This document shows, one piece after another, positions 30,793 to 40,881 of a DNA stretch of 64,000 nt. Made by a program: the position numbers and the translations under genes. How positions within the stretch are numbered: the first letter of the stretch is position 1; every line of letters begins with the position of its first letter. The notes beneath the pieces are model-generated. The model was not told the origin of the DNA. It saw only the letters and a program-made list of their open reading frames with translations, and made no database searches. This stretch comes from Terriglobia bacterium (GTDB lineage: Bacteria > Acidobacteriota > Terriglobia > Terriglobales > Acidobacteriaceae), in contig JAIQGF010000007.1 in NCBI GenBank assembly GCA_020072845.1, forward strand, positions 186,001-250,000, read 5' to 3'.

Positions 30793-33687
30793 TCAGGGCA
30801 CCACGGCATTCAAGACGCCCCAGGTATTAAGTGGAGCCGGCAGCGGCCTCACCGGTAGCTGGGGCGTACCAGCGAAGACGTTTCCCGTCACCGCCACGGT
30901 GGCGTTTTCTGTGCCGATCGGAAGCGGCACAACAACGATGCTGCGCTTGCCGCCCTGCGCGTTCTGGTTGAATATCAAATTGCCGGTCACGGTCGCGCGC
31001 GCAATTTGAATCAGCGCCACCGTCGGAATGCTTCCTTCCCCCGTATCGTTGCTGAAGTTGTTGGCATGCACAATGGCGCTGCCGCCGAGGTCGAACCGGT
31101 CGTCGAAAACGAACAGGGCGAAGGTGGAAAGCACCTTGATCTCCTGGGGTACCGCACTTTTATTGGTTGCGATCGCCACCAACGTGTTGTGGGAGCAATC
31201 CAGATTCAAGGTCACATTGTTGATGGGCTTTGCGAACCCTTGCCGCTCCGCCGCCGAAAGCAGGTTGTGGAGGACAAAAAACGGGGTCAGGACGGGGCCG
31301 ATCGCCGGCGGTTGTACAACAGGCCATGTCACTTTGAACTCGATCGGGTTTGCGGGCTTGAAGCCGGACGGCCAGGGATACGCTCGTGCCAGCGTCGCCC
31401 CCAGCAGCACCACGGAATCGTTCAGCCATTTATCTACTGGCTGGTTCGGGACGTCAGGGGGAACCGGGAGCGATCGCAGGGAGAAAATTTCGATGCCTGC
31501 ATAACAATCGCGTGCCGTGTTGTGCTGGATGGAAACATCTCCGTACTCGGCATACAGCACGGCGGCGGCGGTCAGGCGCTCAAAGTCGTTGTTTTGCAGG
31601 ATGCAGTCCTGCAACAGGCTGGGGACGAGTACGACTTCGAAGACGCGGTTTTCACCTGAAAGGTCCAGCTTGCCGGCCGCGTACGGCGCCGCTACGAGGC
31701 CGAAAGAAACCTGGAACGGTTCCTTGGCGGTCTGGATCGACTCCCCATCGTGCTGAAAACTGTTGCGCGAAACTTTCAGGCCGTTGCAAGCGCCGCTGGC
31801 GAGAACGCCGATCGCGATGGCGTTCGCCTCCTTAGCATCGGTGAAGTGAAAAGCGCAGGAGTCGATCGTCAATCCTGAACACTCCAATGCCCTCAGTCCA
31901 ATGGACACCTGCAGCCTGCTGACCACAGGCCCGCCGACCTTACGTATGGTTTGCGCATCGATCGCCGCCAGCTTCCCGCCCGCCTTCTCAAACGGCGCCC
32001 AAGGCATTTCGAATTGCAAACCCTTCACCGTAACGTCGCTCGCACGGTCCACAAGCAGCAGGCCGTGGAGCAGTTTGGGTCCTGCGCCTTCGGCGGCTTG
32101 GAGAACTACGCCCCCATTGCACGCCTCAATGGTGAAGCTCGAGTGCTCGGAACCGAGCCGGAGTGTTTCGGCCAGCAAGTACTTCCCTGGCATCAAGCAA
32201 ATCCTGACCGGACCTTTGCCCTTGTACTGGTCCACCACCGACTGCAAGCTGGCGTTGCCCTTCAGGTCCTCGGGCCGGACTTGGACTGTACAGCAGCCAG
32301 CCGTGAGCGTGCGTTTGGTGAGTTCAACCAGGTTATCGAACTGGTTTCGGCAGTCGACGGCGGAACGTGGTGTCGCTTTCCAGTCGATCACGGCCAACGG
32401 GCATACCCACTGACGCGGACCATCGGCCGGCTGAAAGTCATTCAGATAACGCTCCGGATACACGGGGGTCGAGGTGCTGGGCCGGACTGCGAATGTCCAG
32501 TAATCGCCCACGTGGTACTTCCCGCTTGCTCCCGCCTTGAACGTCACCTGCACGCCTGTCTGTCCCAAGGAAGTGGCCGTGTTCGCCACAAGGTCGAGCC
32601 GTTCCTCCCAGATGCGCAGGTAGAGTTGGGTCTTCTGAGTTGGATCGGTGGGATCAGTGAGATTGACAAAGTCATTGGACAAGGCGTCATTGAGTGCGAC
32701 CTGTTGGCTATCCGGAATGTAAGCGCCGGCGAGCGTCGTGACCACGCTGAACTTGTTCGCCGGTGGATTGTCGATATCCGCGGCATAAGCAACGTAGGCG
32801 CCGTTGCTGAGCTTGGCAGTGGAGCGCAACACTTGCACTGCCTGTTGATTGCGGGGCTGGTGGTACTGATCGACAGGACGCGAGCCCAATTGCAGGTGTT
32901 GATTGTCGACCGCGGTCACCTGGTACAGAAATGAAGCATTGTCAAAGCCCCACAGGAACTTCGCGTTGCCCGCCTGATCGACTTCGCAGATTTCCACGCG
33001 GATCAACTGGTTATCCGCGCCGAGATATCCTCCCTGAGCGACCGGCTTGCACAGGTCAGGGCTGGTGTTGTCCTGGCTGAAGCTGACCTTCAATGCCGCC
33101 TGCGGCAGGACGCGCATGGAGTTGGGATGGAAATCAAGGCCTTGTGCGTTCCAGCGCGCGATGGCTTCCTGCCATGCTCCGGAACAGTCCTTCGACTGCG
33201 TCGCCAGGCGATGAACATGCTGGAGTAGCCGGCTGCGCTGCGCCGTATCCGGACCGCCAAGCGCAACATCTTTCAGGGAAGGAACTTCAACCGCGCTGAT
33301 TTCCTGTTCGAGCAGATGGAGGAAGACAAGCTCGGTTGAAGGCGGCGCAGGATCAGGCGGCGCGGGAAAAAGCCAATCCGGCTGGCTAGTGTACTTGTAG
33401 GTGATGGGCGGGTTTCCCTTGGGGAGGTAAGCGCGCACACCGCCCACGTACATGGTTCCGGCCTGGACTTGGAAATCGGTGCCGGCGCCGTCCGGCGTGA
33501 TGCGATAGCCGTCGTCGGGAGTGCCAGTCGGCCCCACGAAATCGAGCGCGTCGTGACGAATCTCTTCGTTGACGATTTGCAGCGCTTCATTGGCGTCAGC
33601 TTCCAGCGTGACGCGCCCCTGTTGCATGACCACGGATCGGTACTGCTGCTTCTCGTCGTAGGAAACGCGTACCCTGTCGCTGCCCAT
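30793..33687 (-). CDS. DUF6519 / right-handed beta-helix tail protein
   Basis: A 964-aa protein. The N-terminus (RVRVSYDEKQQYRSVVMQQG, then VTLEADANEA and GPTGTPDDGYRI) matches the DUF6519 domain of phage-like and eCIS tails. The C-terminal half has repeated parallel beta-helix rungs (about 600-950, with NNDFERL, NTARDCYAGIEI and similar). AAGGAG before the ATG at 33687 fixes the start; the 145 extra codons of the longer frame are Arg/Gly-rich shadow of the upstream gene. It is probably a tail-fibre-like or baseplate-periphery protein that contacts target surfaces; role inferred. Confidence 0.75.
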   Translation of the reverse strand: MGSDRVRVSYDEKQQYRSVVMQQGRVTLEADANEALQIVNEEIRHDALDFVGPTGTPDDGYRITPDGAGTDFQVQAGTMYVGGVRAYLPKGNPPITYKYTSQPDWLFPAPPDPAPPSTELVFLHLLEQEISAVEVPSLKDVALGGPDTAQRSRLLQHVHRLATQSKDCSGAWQEAIARWNAQGLDFHPNSMRVLPQAALKVSFSQDNTSPDLCKPVAQGGYLGADNQLIRVEICEVDQAGNAKFLWGFDNASFLYQVTAVDNQHLQLGSRPVDQYHQPRNQQAVQVLRSTAKLSNGAYVAYAADIDNPPANKFSVVTTLAGAYIPDSQQVALNDALSNDFVNLTDPTDPTQKTQLYLRIWEERLDLVANTATSLGQTGVQVTFKAGASGKYHVGDYWTFAVRPSTSTPVYPERYLNDFQPADGPRQWVCPLAVIDWKATPRSAVDCRNQFDNLVELTKRTLTAGCCTVQVRPEDLKGNASLQSVVDQYKGKGPVRICLMPGKYLLAETLRLGSEHSSFTIEACNGGVVLQAAEGAGPKLLHGLLLVDRASDVTVKGLQFEMPWAPFEKAGGKLAAIDAQTIRKVGGPVVSRLQVSIGLRALECSGLTIDSCAFHFTDAKEANAIAIGVLASGACNGLKVSRNSFQHDGESIQTAKEPFQVSFGLVAAPYAAGKLDLSGENRVFEVVLVPSLLQDCILQNNDFERLTAAAVLYAEYGDVSIQHNTARDCYAGIEIFSLRSLPVPPDVPNQPVDKWLNDSVVLLGATLARAYPWPSGFKPANPIEFKVTWPVVQPPAIGPVLTPFFVLHNLLSAAERQGFAKPINNVTLNLDCSHNTLVAIATNKSAVPQEIKVLSTFALFVFDDRFDLGGSAIVHANNFSNDTGEGSIPTVALIQIARATVTGNLIFNQNAQGGKRSIVVVPLPIGTENATVAVTGNVFAGTPQLPVRPLPAPLNTWGVLNAVVP

Positions 33688-33761
33688 GGATTGCTCCTTG
33701 CTTCGCAGTGATTGCTCGCCGGTGATTTCAGCAGTTTCGGCCCGACGCCCACATCCTTCTC

Positions 33762-35909
33762 TTACGTGACGTAAACAATGACCGGGACCAGTCCCAACGG
33801 CATGAACTCCTCGTACTTGATTGCCAGGCTGCGCTCCTTGATCGGACCCTTCTCCAGCGCATACGAGCCCATCTCCGACCCGTCTTCCGCGCCCTGGGAA
33901 ATGCTGGCGCCCACCGCACCGGAGACAATCTGTCGGTCCACAGCCTGAATGAGTTGCGCATAGGCGGGTTGGCCGAAGGTGCGGCTGGCAAACAGCGGCG
34001 ACTTCGGCGCGATCTCCACGGATTCGTACTTTCGCGGCAGAGTGCTGCCGGTGGACCAGGCGCTGAAGCGAACGCAGCCATCCTGCGCGTTCTCCACGCT
34101 GGCCACGTCGCCGAGAATGCAATCGCTCGCGTACAGGCGGTGCATGTGGCCGGGGCCCAGGAGGGTGCAGCGCGTCAGCGAGACACTTCCGCTGGAAAGA
34201 TCGATGGCTTTGTCGGCTTGCAATGCCTGCACGATGCTGTCGTTGATGGCAAGATTTTCGACCGCGCCGGCCGCGCTAGTAGCGATCGGCCCCAGAAGGC
34301 AGCGATCGATGGTAAGTTGCCGGATTTTCGCCGTGATCGACAGATGGCACGGCGCCAAATCCTGGCCGTCGACAGCTGTGGCGATCTTGCCGGTCTTTGC
34401 ATCCAGGCTTCCGGGATCCAACGTGCAGCAGGTCAGGGTGACGCTGTCGAATTCGCCGGCCAGCACAATGTCGCAGCCGGTCACAAACAGGCCTTCAAGC
34501 ACCAGGGTGCCGCCGGCAGCGCCGGTGAAGGTCCACTTTGCACCGCCGGCAAGACGGATCACTGGACGACCGCCGTTTCGGGCGAGGATCGTGACGGCGC
34601 TGATTCCGCTCAAGTCTTTGACCGCGGTGTAGGTGAGCGAGTCGTCAATGCGCACGGTGCCGGTAGCGCCAGTGGCTGTTAATGCCGCGTCCAGCGGCCC
34701 CACTGCGGGAACAGCCTGGACCGGGACGGGAGTCGGCGTGGCTTCGCGCCTGGCAGCACTGCGGTCGTAAGGTCCGGCGCCGATGGCGGACGGAAATCCG
34801 TAGTGGTACTTCACGAACGGCGGGCCGTCCAATGGGGGATGAAGCGCCTGGAATTCTCCGCACTCGGGAAAGATCATGATCACGTGCGGGGGCGCGACTT
34901 CCGGGTTGGTGGTAACTTGCGACCCGCTGACCAGTTGGTAAAACACGCCTGGCTTGGTGAAAATTCCAAGCGAGTTGTCCTGCAGAGTTGTCCCGTCCGC
35001 CGGATCAATGGCTGCGTACAAAGGCTCGGATCCCGGGTCCGACAGGGCGGAATGCAACAGCGGGGTGCTGATCGGCACCGGCAACTGCCATTCCTGCGGA
35101 CTCACCCACGCATCTCCGAATGCGCGCGCGGACCGGGCGAACAGAGGAATCTGCCTTCCCGTCGGATCGAAAGTGAAGTAGCCGGGGCAGTTCTTCACGG
35201 CGACCGGCGTGGTGTAGTCGACTCCGAAGCTCTTCAGCCGCCACAAAAACACGCCCAAGCGCGGAATGTTGTGCCAGCCGATTTGTCCGCGGCCTAAACG
35301 GAAGTCTGCCGTGTGGAAGTATTCGTCAAACGCGCTTTGCACCTTCGAGGCACCGTAAACGCTGCGGAGGTCGGCCCAGCCGCCGATCGCGGTGTGCGTC
35401 CACATGCCGGTGAGGCCTTCGGCGAATTGCAGAGCGCGAGCGCCAGCGGGATCGTCGCTCTGCGCCGGGAGGCCAAGTTCCGGGTCGAGGCCGTGACGGG
35501 TTCTTCCCAGGCGGCGAAAGAACTCGACAATCCGGCCGTCCCAGCCGGTGATGTCGGAGGCGATCTGCTCCAAGATGGCAACTGTCCCACGCCGCCGGCG
35601 GTAATAAATGGTGTTGGCGACGTCGAGCCGCTGTCCGCGGGCATCAAGGCTGGCCACCAGCCGTGTCGCGAGCAGGTCGGCGATGTAGGGGATGACCCAG
35701 TCGTCGCAGGTTTCGATGGACTGGTCTTCCCACAGGCGGTCGATGCTGCGGCGCAGGATTGCCGCTTGCGCCCCGATGCGGTTGACCAGTTCGCGCAAGG
35801 GCCCGTTGGCGCCCAGCGCCGCAGAGTCCTCCGAGCGGTACACTGCGGGAAGCAGGTTCCACAGCTTATCGGCGTAGTAAGCCTCGTAATGATCCAAGTC
35901 ATCCGGCAT
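33762..35909 (-). CDS. Phage tail protein gpI-like (eCIS baseplate wedge) with beta-helix extension
   Basis: A 715-aa protein. The N-terminal 200 residues (YYADKLWNLLPAVYR, then WEDQSIETCDDWVIPYIADL and RRRGTVAILEQIA) are those of P2 gpI-like tail proteins, which sit beside baseplate J in contractile tails. Residues of about 400-650 look like a beta-helix rather than a wedge extension. The ATG (35909) lies inside the end of the baseplate-J gene, 11 bases overlap, with GGAG upstream. It corresponds to Afp12-type wedge proteins but is enlarged. Confidence 0.8.
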   Translation of the reverse strand: MPDDLDHYEAYYADKLWNLLPAVYRSEDSAALGANGPLRELVNRIGAQAAILRRSIDRLWEDQSIETCDDWVIPYIADLLATRLVASLDARGQRLDVANTIYYRRRRGTVAILEQIASDITGWDGRIVEFFRRLGRTRHGLDPELGLPAQSDDPAGARALQFAEGLTGMWTHTAIGGWADLRSVYGASKVQSAFDEYFHTADFRLGRGQIGWHNIPRLGVFLWRLKSFGVDYTTPVAVKNCPGYFTFDPTGRQIPLFARSARAFGDAWVSPQEWQLPVPISTPLLHSALSDPGSEPLYAAIDPADGTTLQDNSLGIFTKPGVFYQLVSGSQVTTNPEVAPPHVIMIFPECGEFQALHPPLDGPPFVKYHYGFPSAIGAGPYDRSAARREATPTPVPVQAVPAVGPLDAALTATGATGTVRIDDSLTYTAVKDLSGISAVTILARNGGRPVIRLAGGAKWTFTGAAGGTLVLEGLFVTGCDIVLAGEFDSVTLTCCTLDPGSLDAKTGKIATAVDGQDLAPCHLSITAKIRQLTIDRCLLGPIATSAAGAVENLAINDSIVQALQADKAIDLSSGSVSLTRCTLLGPGHMHRLYASDCILGDVASVENAQDGCVRFSAWSTGSTLPRKYESVEIAPKSPLFASRTFGQPAYAQLIQAVDRQIVSGAVGASISQGAEDGSEMGSYALEKGPIKERSLAIKYEEFMPLGLVPVIVYVT

Positions 35910-38457
35910 CGTTTGCGATCTCCGGTGCAACAGTCAGGTCGGATGGATCAAGCTGGAAAAAGCCGCCCTCGCCAGGATCGAACCGGAACCCTGGTTCGAC
36001 TTGCGGGCCCGCTCCGCGGTCGGTAGAAAACTTCAATCCGTGCACCGCAAGAGCGCCGGGCACTGCCAGGCAAGCTTGTTCAATTTGGCTGCGATAAACG
36101 AATTGTCCAATGCGAACGGCATGAGCGCCGAATAAGCCGCTGTCGGGGTCAACCAGCGCGGTCTGGCACGCCGCAACTACGTTGCTGGGAACATAACGCA
36201 CGTCGATGCGCAAGGTGAGACCAAGCGCGCATGGTATGGGGACAGCTTGTTTCACGACGGCGGGACGGTTGGGATCTTCCGCGCCGGCCAGGGCCGTCTG
36301 CGCGGCGGAGACCGCATTGGCGTCGTCCCCCACGTAGACCGTGATCGCTGTCCTCTGCTGGCTCGAATCCCACGACCAGTAGGCACGCGCCCGGCCGACG
36401 CCGGGAGCGCGCGCGGCGATGGCCTCATAGTCGGCGCCGGAGACGGCACGTCCGAAGGTCAAAACCGATAGCGGCGCATATTGCTTGATTTGAGTAGAAG
36501 CATCGGGATCGGCTCCCCCACCGGCGGCCACGGGATTGCGCAACGCCTTGAGTCCGGGCTGGGGTTGCAGAATCACGCTCAAAGAGCCGGCTGCGGGCGC
36601 ATCCGCCCCGCTTCCGTGTCGATACGTGGCAACAACGTTGTTGACGCCCGAAGGAAGCCTCTGGCCGTTCATGCCGTCTCCGAACAGCACATGTGTTTTG
36701 TTGCCCTCATCTTCCCGAGTCACAAAGATCTGCGCCGCCGGACTCTGTCCGTAGAAACTCGGCACCTCACTCCACTCCACTCCCTCCACCCACACGCGAA
36801 GCGCGCTTTTGTAACTCGCTCCGGAGGTCGAATCTCCACTCAGCAGATAGGTCAGGGGAGACTTCTGCAGAACGAATTCCTGCGCCGCGATGGTCGCATC
36901 ACCGCTGCCCAAGACTTCATTCAGGACAGTCTTGCCGCGCGAACAAGGCAGCAGATCAAAGAGCGTTCGTAACGGCAGCGTCAAGGAAAAGGGTGACTGA
37001 GGCAGATTGGAGAGATGCAACAGCGACGCATCCTGGCTATCAAGAGAACCGCTCGCCGAGACACCGTTGCCATTGGTGTCTTCGACCAAGATGGCCTCGC
37101 TCTGTATTTGCGGGAAAACCGCCGGCAGAACCGACTGCAGCAATGGATTCTTTCCGTCGAATGTTGTCGCCGCCTGACCGATCAACTCCCCCACCTCCTG
37201 CCATCCGAAGCGGAGCAGTGCGAGCTTCGTACTCCCGCCCCAATCGCCTTTCAAATTCGGTGAATAACCGATGACCGAGTGCAGGATGCTGATTGGGGGA
37301 GCCGTCGCTGCGGGCGGCTTTGTGGGATCCTTCAAATCGCCATTCGCGTACCAGATCTGTTCCTGATAGCTGGTTACGGACACCAACTCGGGAGCGACCG
37401 GGGGATTAAAAACTTCGATGCCGGTGTAAATCGTGTACTCACCTGCAACTGCTCCGGCCTTGGCGAAGTGTGACCCGCCCGTCTTCTTTACTGCGCTGAC
37501 CTTGAACCCAATTTTGTTGAGCGCTCCTCCACTGGCCGTAGCGCCGCCCGCCGAAGTAAGCAATAGCGGGTCGCCGGCCTTGAGGTCGCGGTGAGCCGAG
37601 TCGAGGTGAATCGTCTTGCCGGTCGTGTCCACGACCGGGTGACCAGTGTCAACATCGTATTGCCACAGGCGCGCAGTCCGCGTGCCGCGCAACAGGCGGT
37701 AGTCGGCCGACTTTGGATCGGCGCCGAGGCCGCTGAGGTCGCCCGTGATAAACAGGCGCGTGTTCGTTTTGCCAAGCGGATCCTTGGCCGGCTGAACGAG
37801 GCCCACGGTCACGAGTGCGTAGTTTTGTGCCGACGCCTGCCAGCCCTTCTGCAGCAGCAATAATTTGTCTCCTGTTTTGACCGAGGAGATCGTGCCCCTG
37901 ACCAAGACGCTGTTGCCGTCGATGAGCAGCAACGGACTGGGGGCGGGCTCGGCCGGGACAGCGTCCGGAAGCTGATCGCGTTGCGGGACGGTGACATCGG
38001 CGTCGAGTTCAAACACCTGCGGTTGTTTGCCTGGACCGGGCTTGCTCTGGATGGCGAACCCGCGCGGGAGCTTCACGGCTTTCGGCCCGCTCAGTAGCGC
38101 GGCGACGACAGCTTTTGCGCCGATGCCGGGCCGTGGACGGTACCCGAGCAACCGGATCAGCCGGTGGACGCTTTCCGGCAATATCGCCGTGCGCAGGTAG
38201 TCCTCGTTCGCGATGCGCTCGCTGTAAAACGTAAGCACGTCGGAAACGTAGGCCCACCATTCCAGCATCTGGACCGCCAAGTCGCCTTGCGCGCCCGGGC
38301 GCCAGGCCGCCAGCTCGGTTTCGCCGGCGCGCGGCAACAACAGTGCGTGGCGAAAGCTGAGGTAATCGCCCACGCGATAGGCGATCGCATCCCTGCCGGG
38401 AGGGTTGGAGATCGCCCTGGCGTCAGTTTGCTGGCACGGACAAACGCCTGTACTCAT
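35899..38457 (-). CDS. Baseplate J-like protein (eCIS), second copy
   Basis: An 852-aa putative baseplate assembly protein. It opens with DAIAYRVGDYLSFRHALL, followed by MLEWWAYVSDVLTFYSERIANEDYLRTA, the typical start of the long baseplate-J family in eCIS. The central segment HVLFGDGMNGQRLPSGVNNV carries the FGDG motif, and GRAVSGADYEAIAARAPGVGRA is the J-core. Its ATG overlaps the stop of the preceding baseplate-J gene (ATGA). Together the two likely form the inner and outer baseplate wedge ring. Confidence 0.87.
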   Translation of the reverse strand: MSTGVCPCQQTDARAISNPPGRDAIAYRVGDYLSFRHALLLPRAGETELAAWRPGAQGDLAVQMLEWWAYVSDVLTFYSERIANEDYLRTAILPESVHRLIRLLGYRPRPGIGAKAVVAALLSGPKAVKLPRGFAIQSKPGPGKQPQVFELDADVTVPQRDQLPDAVPAEPAPSPLLLIDGNSVLVRGTISSVKTGDKLLLLQKGWQASAQNYALVTVGLVQPAKDPLGKTNTRLFITGDLSGLGADPKSADYRLLRGTRTARLWQYDVDTGHPVVDTTGKTIHLDSAHRDLKAGDPLLLTSAGGATASGGALNKIGFKVSAVKKTGGSHFAKAGAVAGEYTIYTGIEVFNPPVAPELVSVTSYQEQIWYANGDLKDPTKPPAATAPPISILHSVIGYSPNLKGDWGGSTKLALLRFGWQEVGELIGQAATTFDGKNPLLQSVLPAVFPQIQSEAILVEDTNGNGVSASGSLDSQDASLLHLSNLPQSPFSLTLPLRTLFDLLPCSRGKTVLNEVLGSGDATIAAQEFVLQKSPLTYLLSGDSTSGASYKSALRVWVEGVEWSEVPSFYGQSPAAQIFVTREDEGNKTHVLFGDGMNGQRLPSGVNNVVATYRHGSGADAPAAGSLSVILQPQPGLKALRNPVAAGGGADPDASTQIKQYAPLSVLTFGRAVSGADYEAIAARAPGVGRARAYWSWDSSQQRTAITVYVGDDANAVSAAQTALAGAEDPNRPAVVKQAVPIPCALGLTLRIDVRYVPSNVVAACQTALVDPDSGLFGAHAVRIGQFVYRSQIEQACLAVPGALAVHGLKFSTDRGAGPQVEPGFRFDPGEGGFFQLDPSDLTVAPEIANDAG

Positions 38458-40880
38458 TTCCCACCGTTCACGATCACTTTGATCGAGCCCGCTTCCGGCC
38501 GGCTCGGATCGTTGTCCACGCGCAGGATTTCGTCCGCGCGAGGCGCGTAACTGTCTGTCAGGTCGATGTAGTCCTTATTCACGCCGCGGCGGCGATACCG
38601 CACGGCCACTACACCCGCGACGCCATAGGCCTTCTGGATGGCGGCGTCCAGATCACTTGGCTCAAGCGGGGTCCCAAAGGTGAAATTGTCCGGGGTGAAA
38701 AATCCGGCGGTTCCATCCGGCAGGCGGGAAGCGGAGAGTGCGGCCAAAATCGCCGCCTCCACGTCGCCGCGAAACGCGCCGGACTGAGCACAAACTGTGA
38801 TGAGCAGGTCCAGCGACACGAAGCGCGGGGCCGGAACATACGATTCGTATCCCGCAAGCCGGTAGCGGTTGAGCAGGTTGATGAGCTCCGTGTGCTGGCC
38901 AACCGTCAGTTGTTCGGCGGCCTTGGGATCCGCCGTGGTGAACACGGTTAACCAGCTGCCGGTCCAGCGGAAGGTCGTACCCGCGCGCGCAACCCAGGCC
39001 AACGTCTGAGCCGCGTCCTGATAGTCCTGGGGCCGGACCGCAAAAAAACGCTTGGCGCGAAATGCTTGCGGCGCCAGCCGGCGCACCTGTTCATCGGTCT
39101 CGCGGTCGGCGCCGCCGGTCGCAGGAAATGGATTCGTGACCCGGAAGACGAGCGAGCCTGCAGCAGGATCGACGCGCGTAATCGAATCGGTAGCTACATT
39201 GCCGGCGGATGCCATCCCGGCGCGGTACGTGACCTGGAAGACGGCGCCCGGGTCAGGAATTTTCCCGAAAATGCCGTCGCCGAAACGGATGGTAGCGCCG
39301 GTGTCGTCGTCGTAGTCGTAGGAAACTGTCGCATCCCCATTGCGCGCGATGCGGCTGAAGCGGGCCGAATCCAAGGTGAACGCCGGGTCGGTTGCGCCGG
39401 CCTCCAGGAGGCGCCGTCGCCACATCCATTCCGTCGGTTGTCCGCTGATCTGCTCCGGCAACTGCGTCAGGTGGATTTCCGGGAGCGGCGGAGTATTGCC
39501 GCCGGGCTGAGCGAGCCACACCAGCGGATCGCGTTGCAGTGTGTACAGGTACTGCACGCAGTCGAATGTCGGCGCGCTGTTCGGGCCGATGCGATCGATG
39601 GCCAGTGCCGTTCCCGGCGCGGACGGCGGCGCAGTGTCGATCGCGAACGCCTCCGTGTAGCGTCTTCCTTGCGTCGCCGGAACCAGGTTCCCCGCCAACA
39701 CCGTCTTGGGCTGGCCATCTGCTTGCCGCGTCAAATCATGATCGAATTGCAGCGCATCTTCCGGACGCCAGACGAGGTGCGTCACGTCCTGGTTGAACAG
39801 CTTGTCGGTCTCTTCAGTCGCCGAAATCAGTTGCACGATCTCGCGGATATGCGGGTCCGCCGTCGTTTCGCCAGCCGTGTCAAGCAACAATTGCTGGCCG
39901 GGATAGAAATTAAAGTTGTGCCCGGCGACCCACATTTCGGTGGCGCCTTTACGCAGGCAGCGCCGGCTATCGTCCCAGTAATACGCCACGATGTTCGGGT
40001 TGACGCCCGCATCGTCGAGACGGTTCCAGGTTTTGCTGACCAGATAATTCGTTGCGTTCAACGTGCCGGTCGTGGGATTGACCAGGCCTGTACCGGTTTC
40101 AAAGTCGATCACCAGCCCGTCCGGCCCGAGAGCGCTGACCACTAGTCCCGACGGGATGGGCCCGCTCTCGACGTCAAACTGCAGCAGGACGCCGGCGGAG
40201 GTCGCGGGCCGGGGCTCATAGTCCACCAGGCGGGCGTGGCGCACGATCGACCGCCGTTGTGTGGCGGTGTCCAGCGTGGCTTCCGCGGCGATGCGATCTT
40301 GCGTGTAGCTGAGATCGTCGCCGAGGCTGCACAGCGCTTCCATGAACATCACGCCGAAATCGGCTTCGGAACCTTCGCGCCATTCGGGGTAGCGCAACGC
40401 CGAAAAATCGGAAAGCGCTTTGCGGAAACTCAGAAAGTCTTTGGCCAGATAATCGATCGGCGGAATGTCTCCCTCGGGTAGCGGGCAGACGGTGGCCGGC
40501 GGCTTGCAGTCGAAATCGGACGGGCACGCGGCCTTGAACGTGAACTGCGCGTCGCTGAAGAAATCGTCCAGCTTTGAACTGGTGATGGCCAGGGTGTAAA
40601 GGGAAAAGTCTCCCGGGCTGTCCACCAACAGCTTCAGCACCGGACGCCCACTCGGGTCGGTGAGCCAGTCAGTTGCGTCGTTGATCTTGTGCGTCGGCAC
40701 GACGGGGATGGTTTCGCCGCCGCTGATGCGCACGCCGGTGATCGTGCCCGCGACCGCAACCTTGGTGAGGAAGTGGACGCGCAGCTCGGTCTGCGCCGGG
40801 TTGGCGATCTCGACGTAGTCGATGCCGTTCAGCGCCAGCGGCGTAACCAGCAGTGCTTCGAGCCTGTCTTTTGCGTTCAT
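38454..40880 (-). CDS. Baseplate J-like protein (eCIS), first copy
   Basis: An 808-aa long baseplate-J family protein with IDYLAKDFLSFRKALSDFSA, MFMEALCSLGDDLSYTQDRI, a FGDGIFG motif and the J-core AKRFFAVRPQDYQDAAQTL. The ATG at 40880 begins one base after the gp25 stop (TGA-G-ATG), so the 20 codons upstream in the longer frame are rejected. It is homologous to the neighbouring 35899-38457 protein in architecture but diverged in sequence. It forms part of the wedge around the spike hub. Confidence 0.87.
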   Translation of the reverse strand: MNAKDRLEALLVTPLALNGIDYVEIANPAQTELRVHFLTKVAVAGTITGVRISGGETIPVVPTHKINDATDWLTDPSGRPVLKLLVDSPGDFSLYTLAITSSKLDDFFSDAQFTFKAACPSDFDCKPPATVCPLPEGDIPPIDYLAKDFLSFRKALSDFSALRYPEWREGSEADFGVMFMEALCSLGDDLSYTQDRIAAEATLDTATQRRSIVRHARLVDYEPRPATSAGVLLQFDVESGPIPSGLVVSALGPDGLVIDFETGTGLVNPTTGTLNATNYLVSKTWNRLDDAGVNPNIVAYYWDDSRRCLRKGATEMWVAGHNFNFYPGQQLLLDTAGETTADPHIREIVQLISATEETDKLFNQDVTHLVWRPEDALQFDHDLTRQADGQPKTVLAGNLVPATQGRRYTEAFAIDTAPPSAPGTALAIDRIGPNSAPTFDCVQYLYTLQRDPLVWLAQPGGNTPPLPEIHLTQLPEQISGQPTEWMWRRRLLEAGATDPAFTLDSARFSRIARNGDATVSYDYDDDTGATIRFGDGIFGKIPDPGAVFQVTYRAGMASAGNVATDSITRVDPAAGSLVFRVTNPFPATGGADRETDEQVRRLAPQAFRAKRFFAVRPQDYQDAAQTLAWVARAGTTFRWTGSWLTVFTTADPKAAEQLTVGQHTELINLLNRYRLAGYESYVPAPRFVSLDLLITVCAQSGAFRGDVEAAILAALSASRLPDGTAGFFTPDNFTFGTPLEPSDLDAAIQKAYGVAGVVAVRYRRRGVNKDYIDLTDSYAPRADEILRVDNDPSRPEAGSIKVIVNGGK

Positions 40881-40881
40881 C

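Noticed and set aside
33688-34122. N-terminal 145-codon extension of the DUF6519 gene
   Set aside because: Arg/Gly-rich sequence antisense-like to coding periodicity, lying over the end of the gpI-like gene; AAGGAG and the family start both point to 33687.
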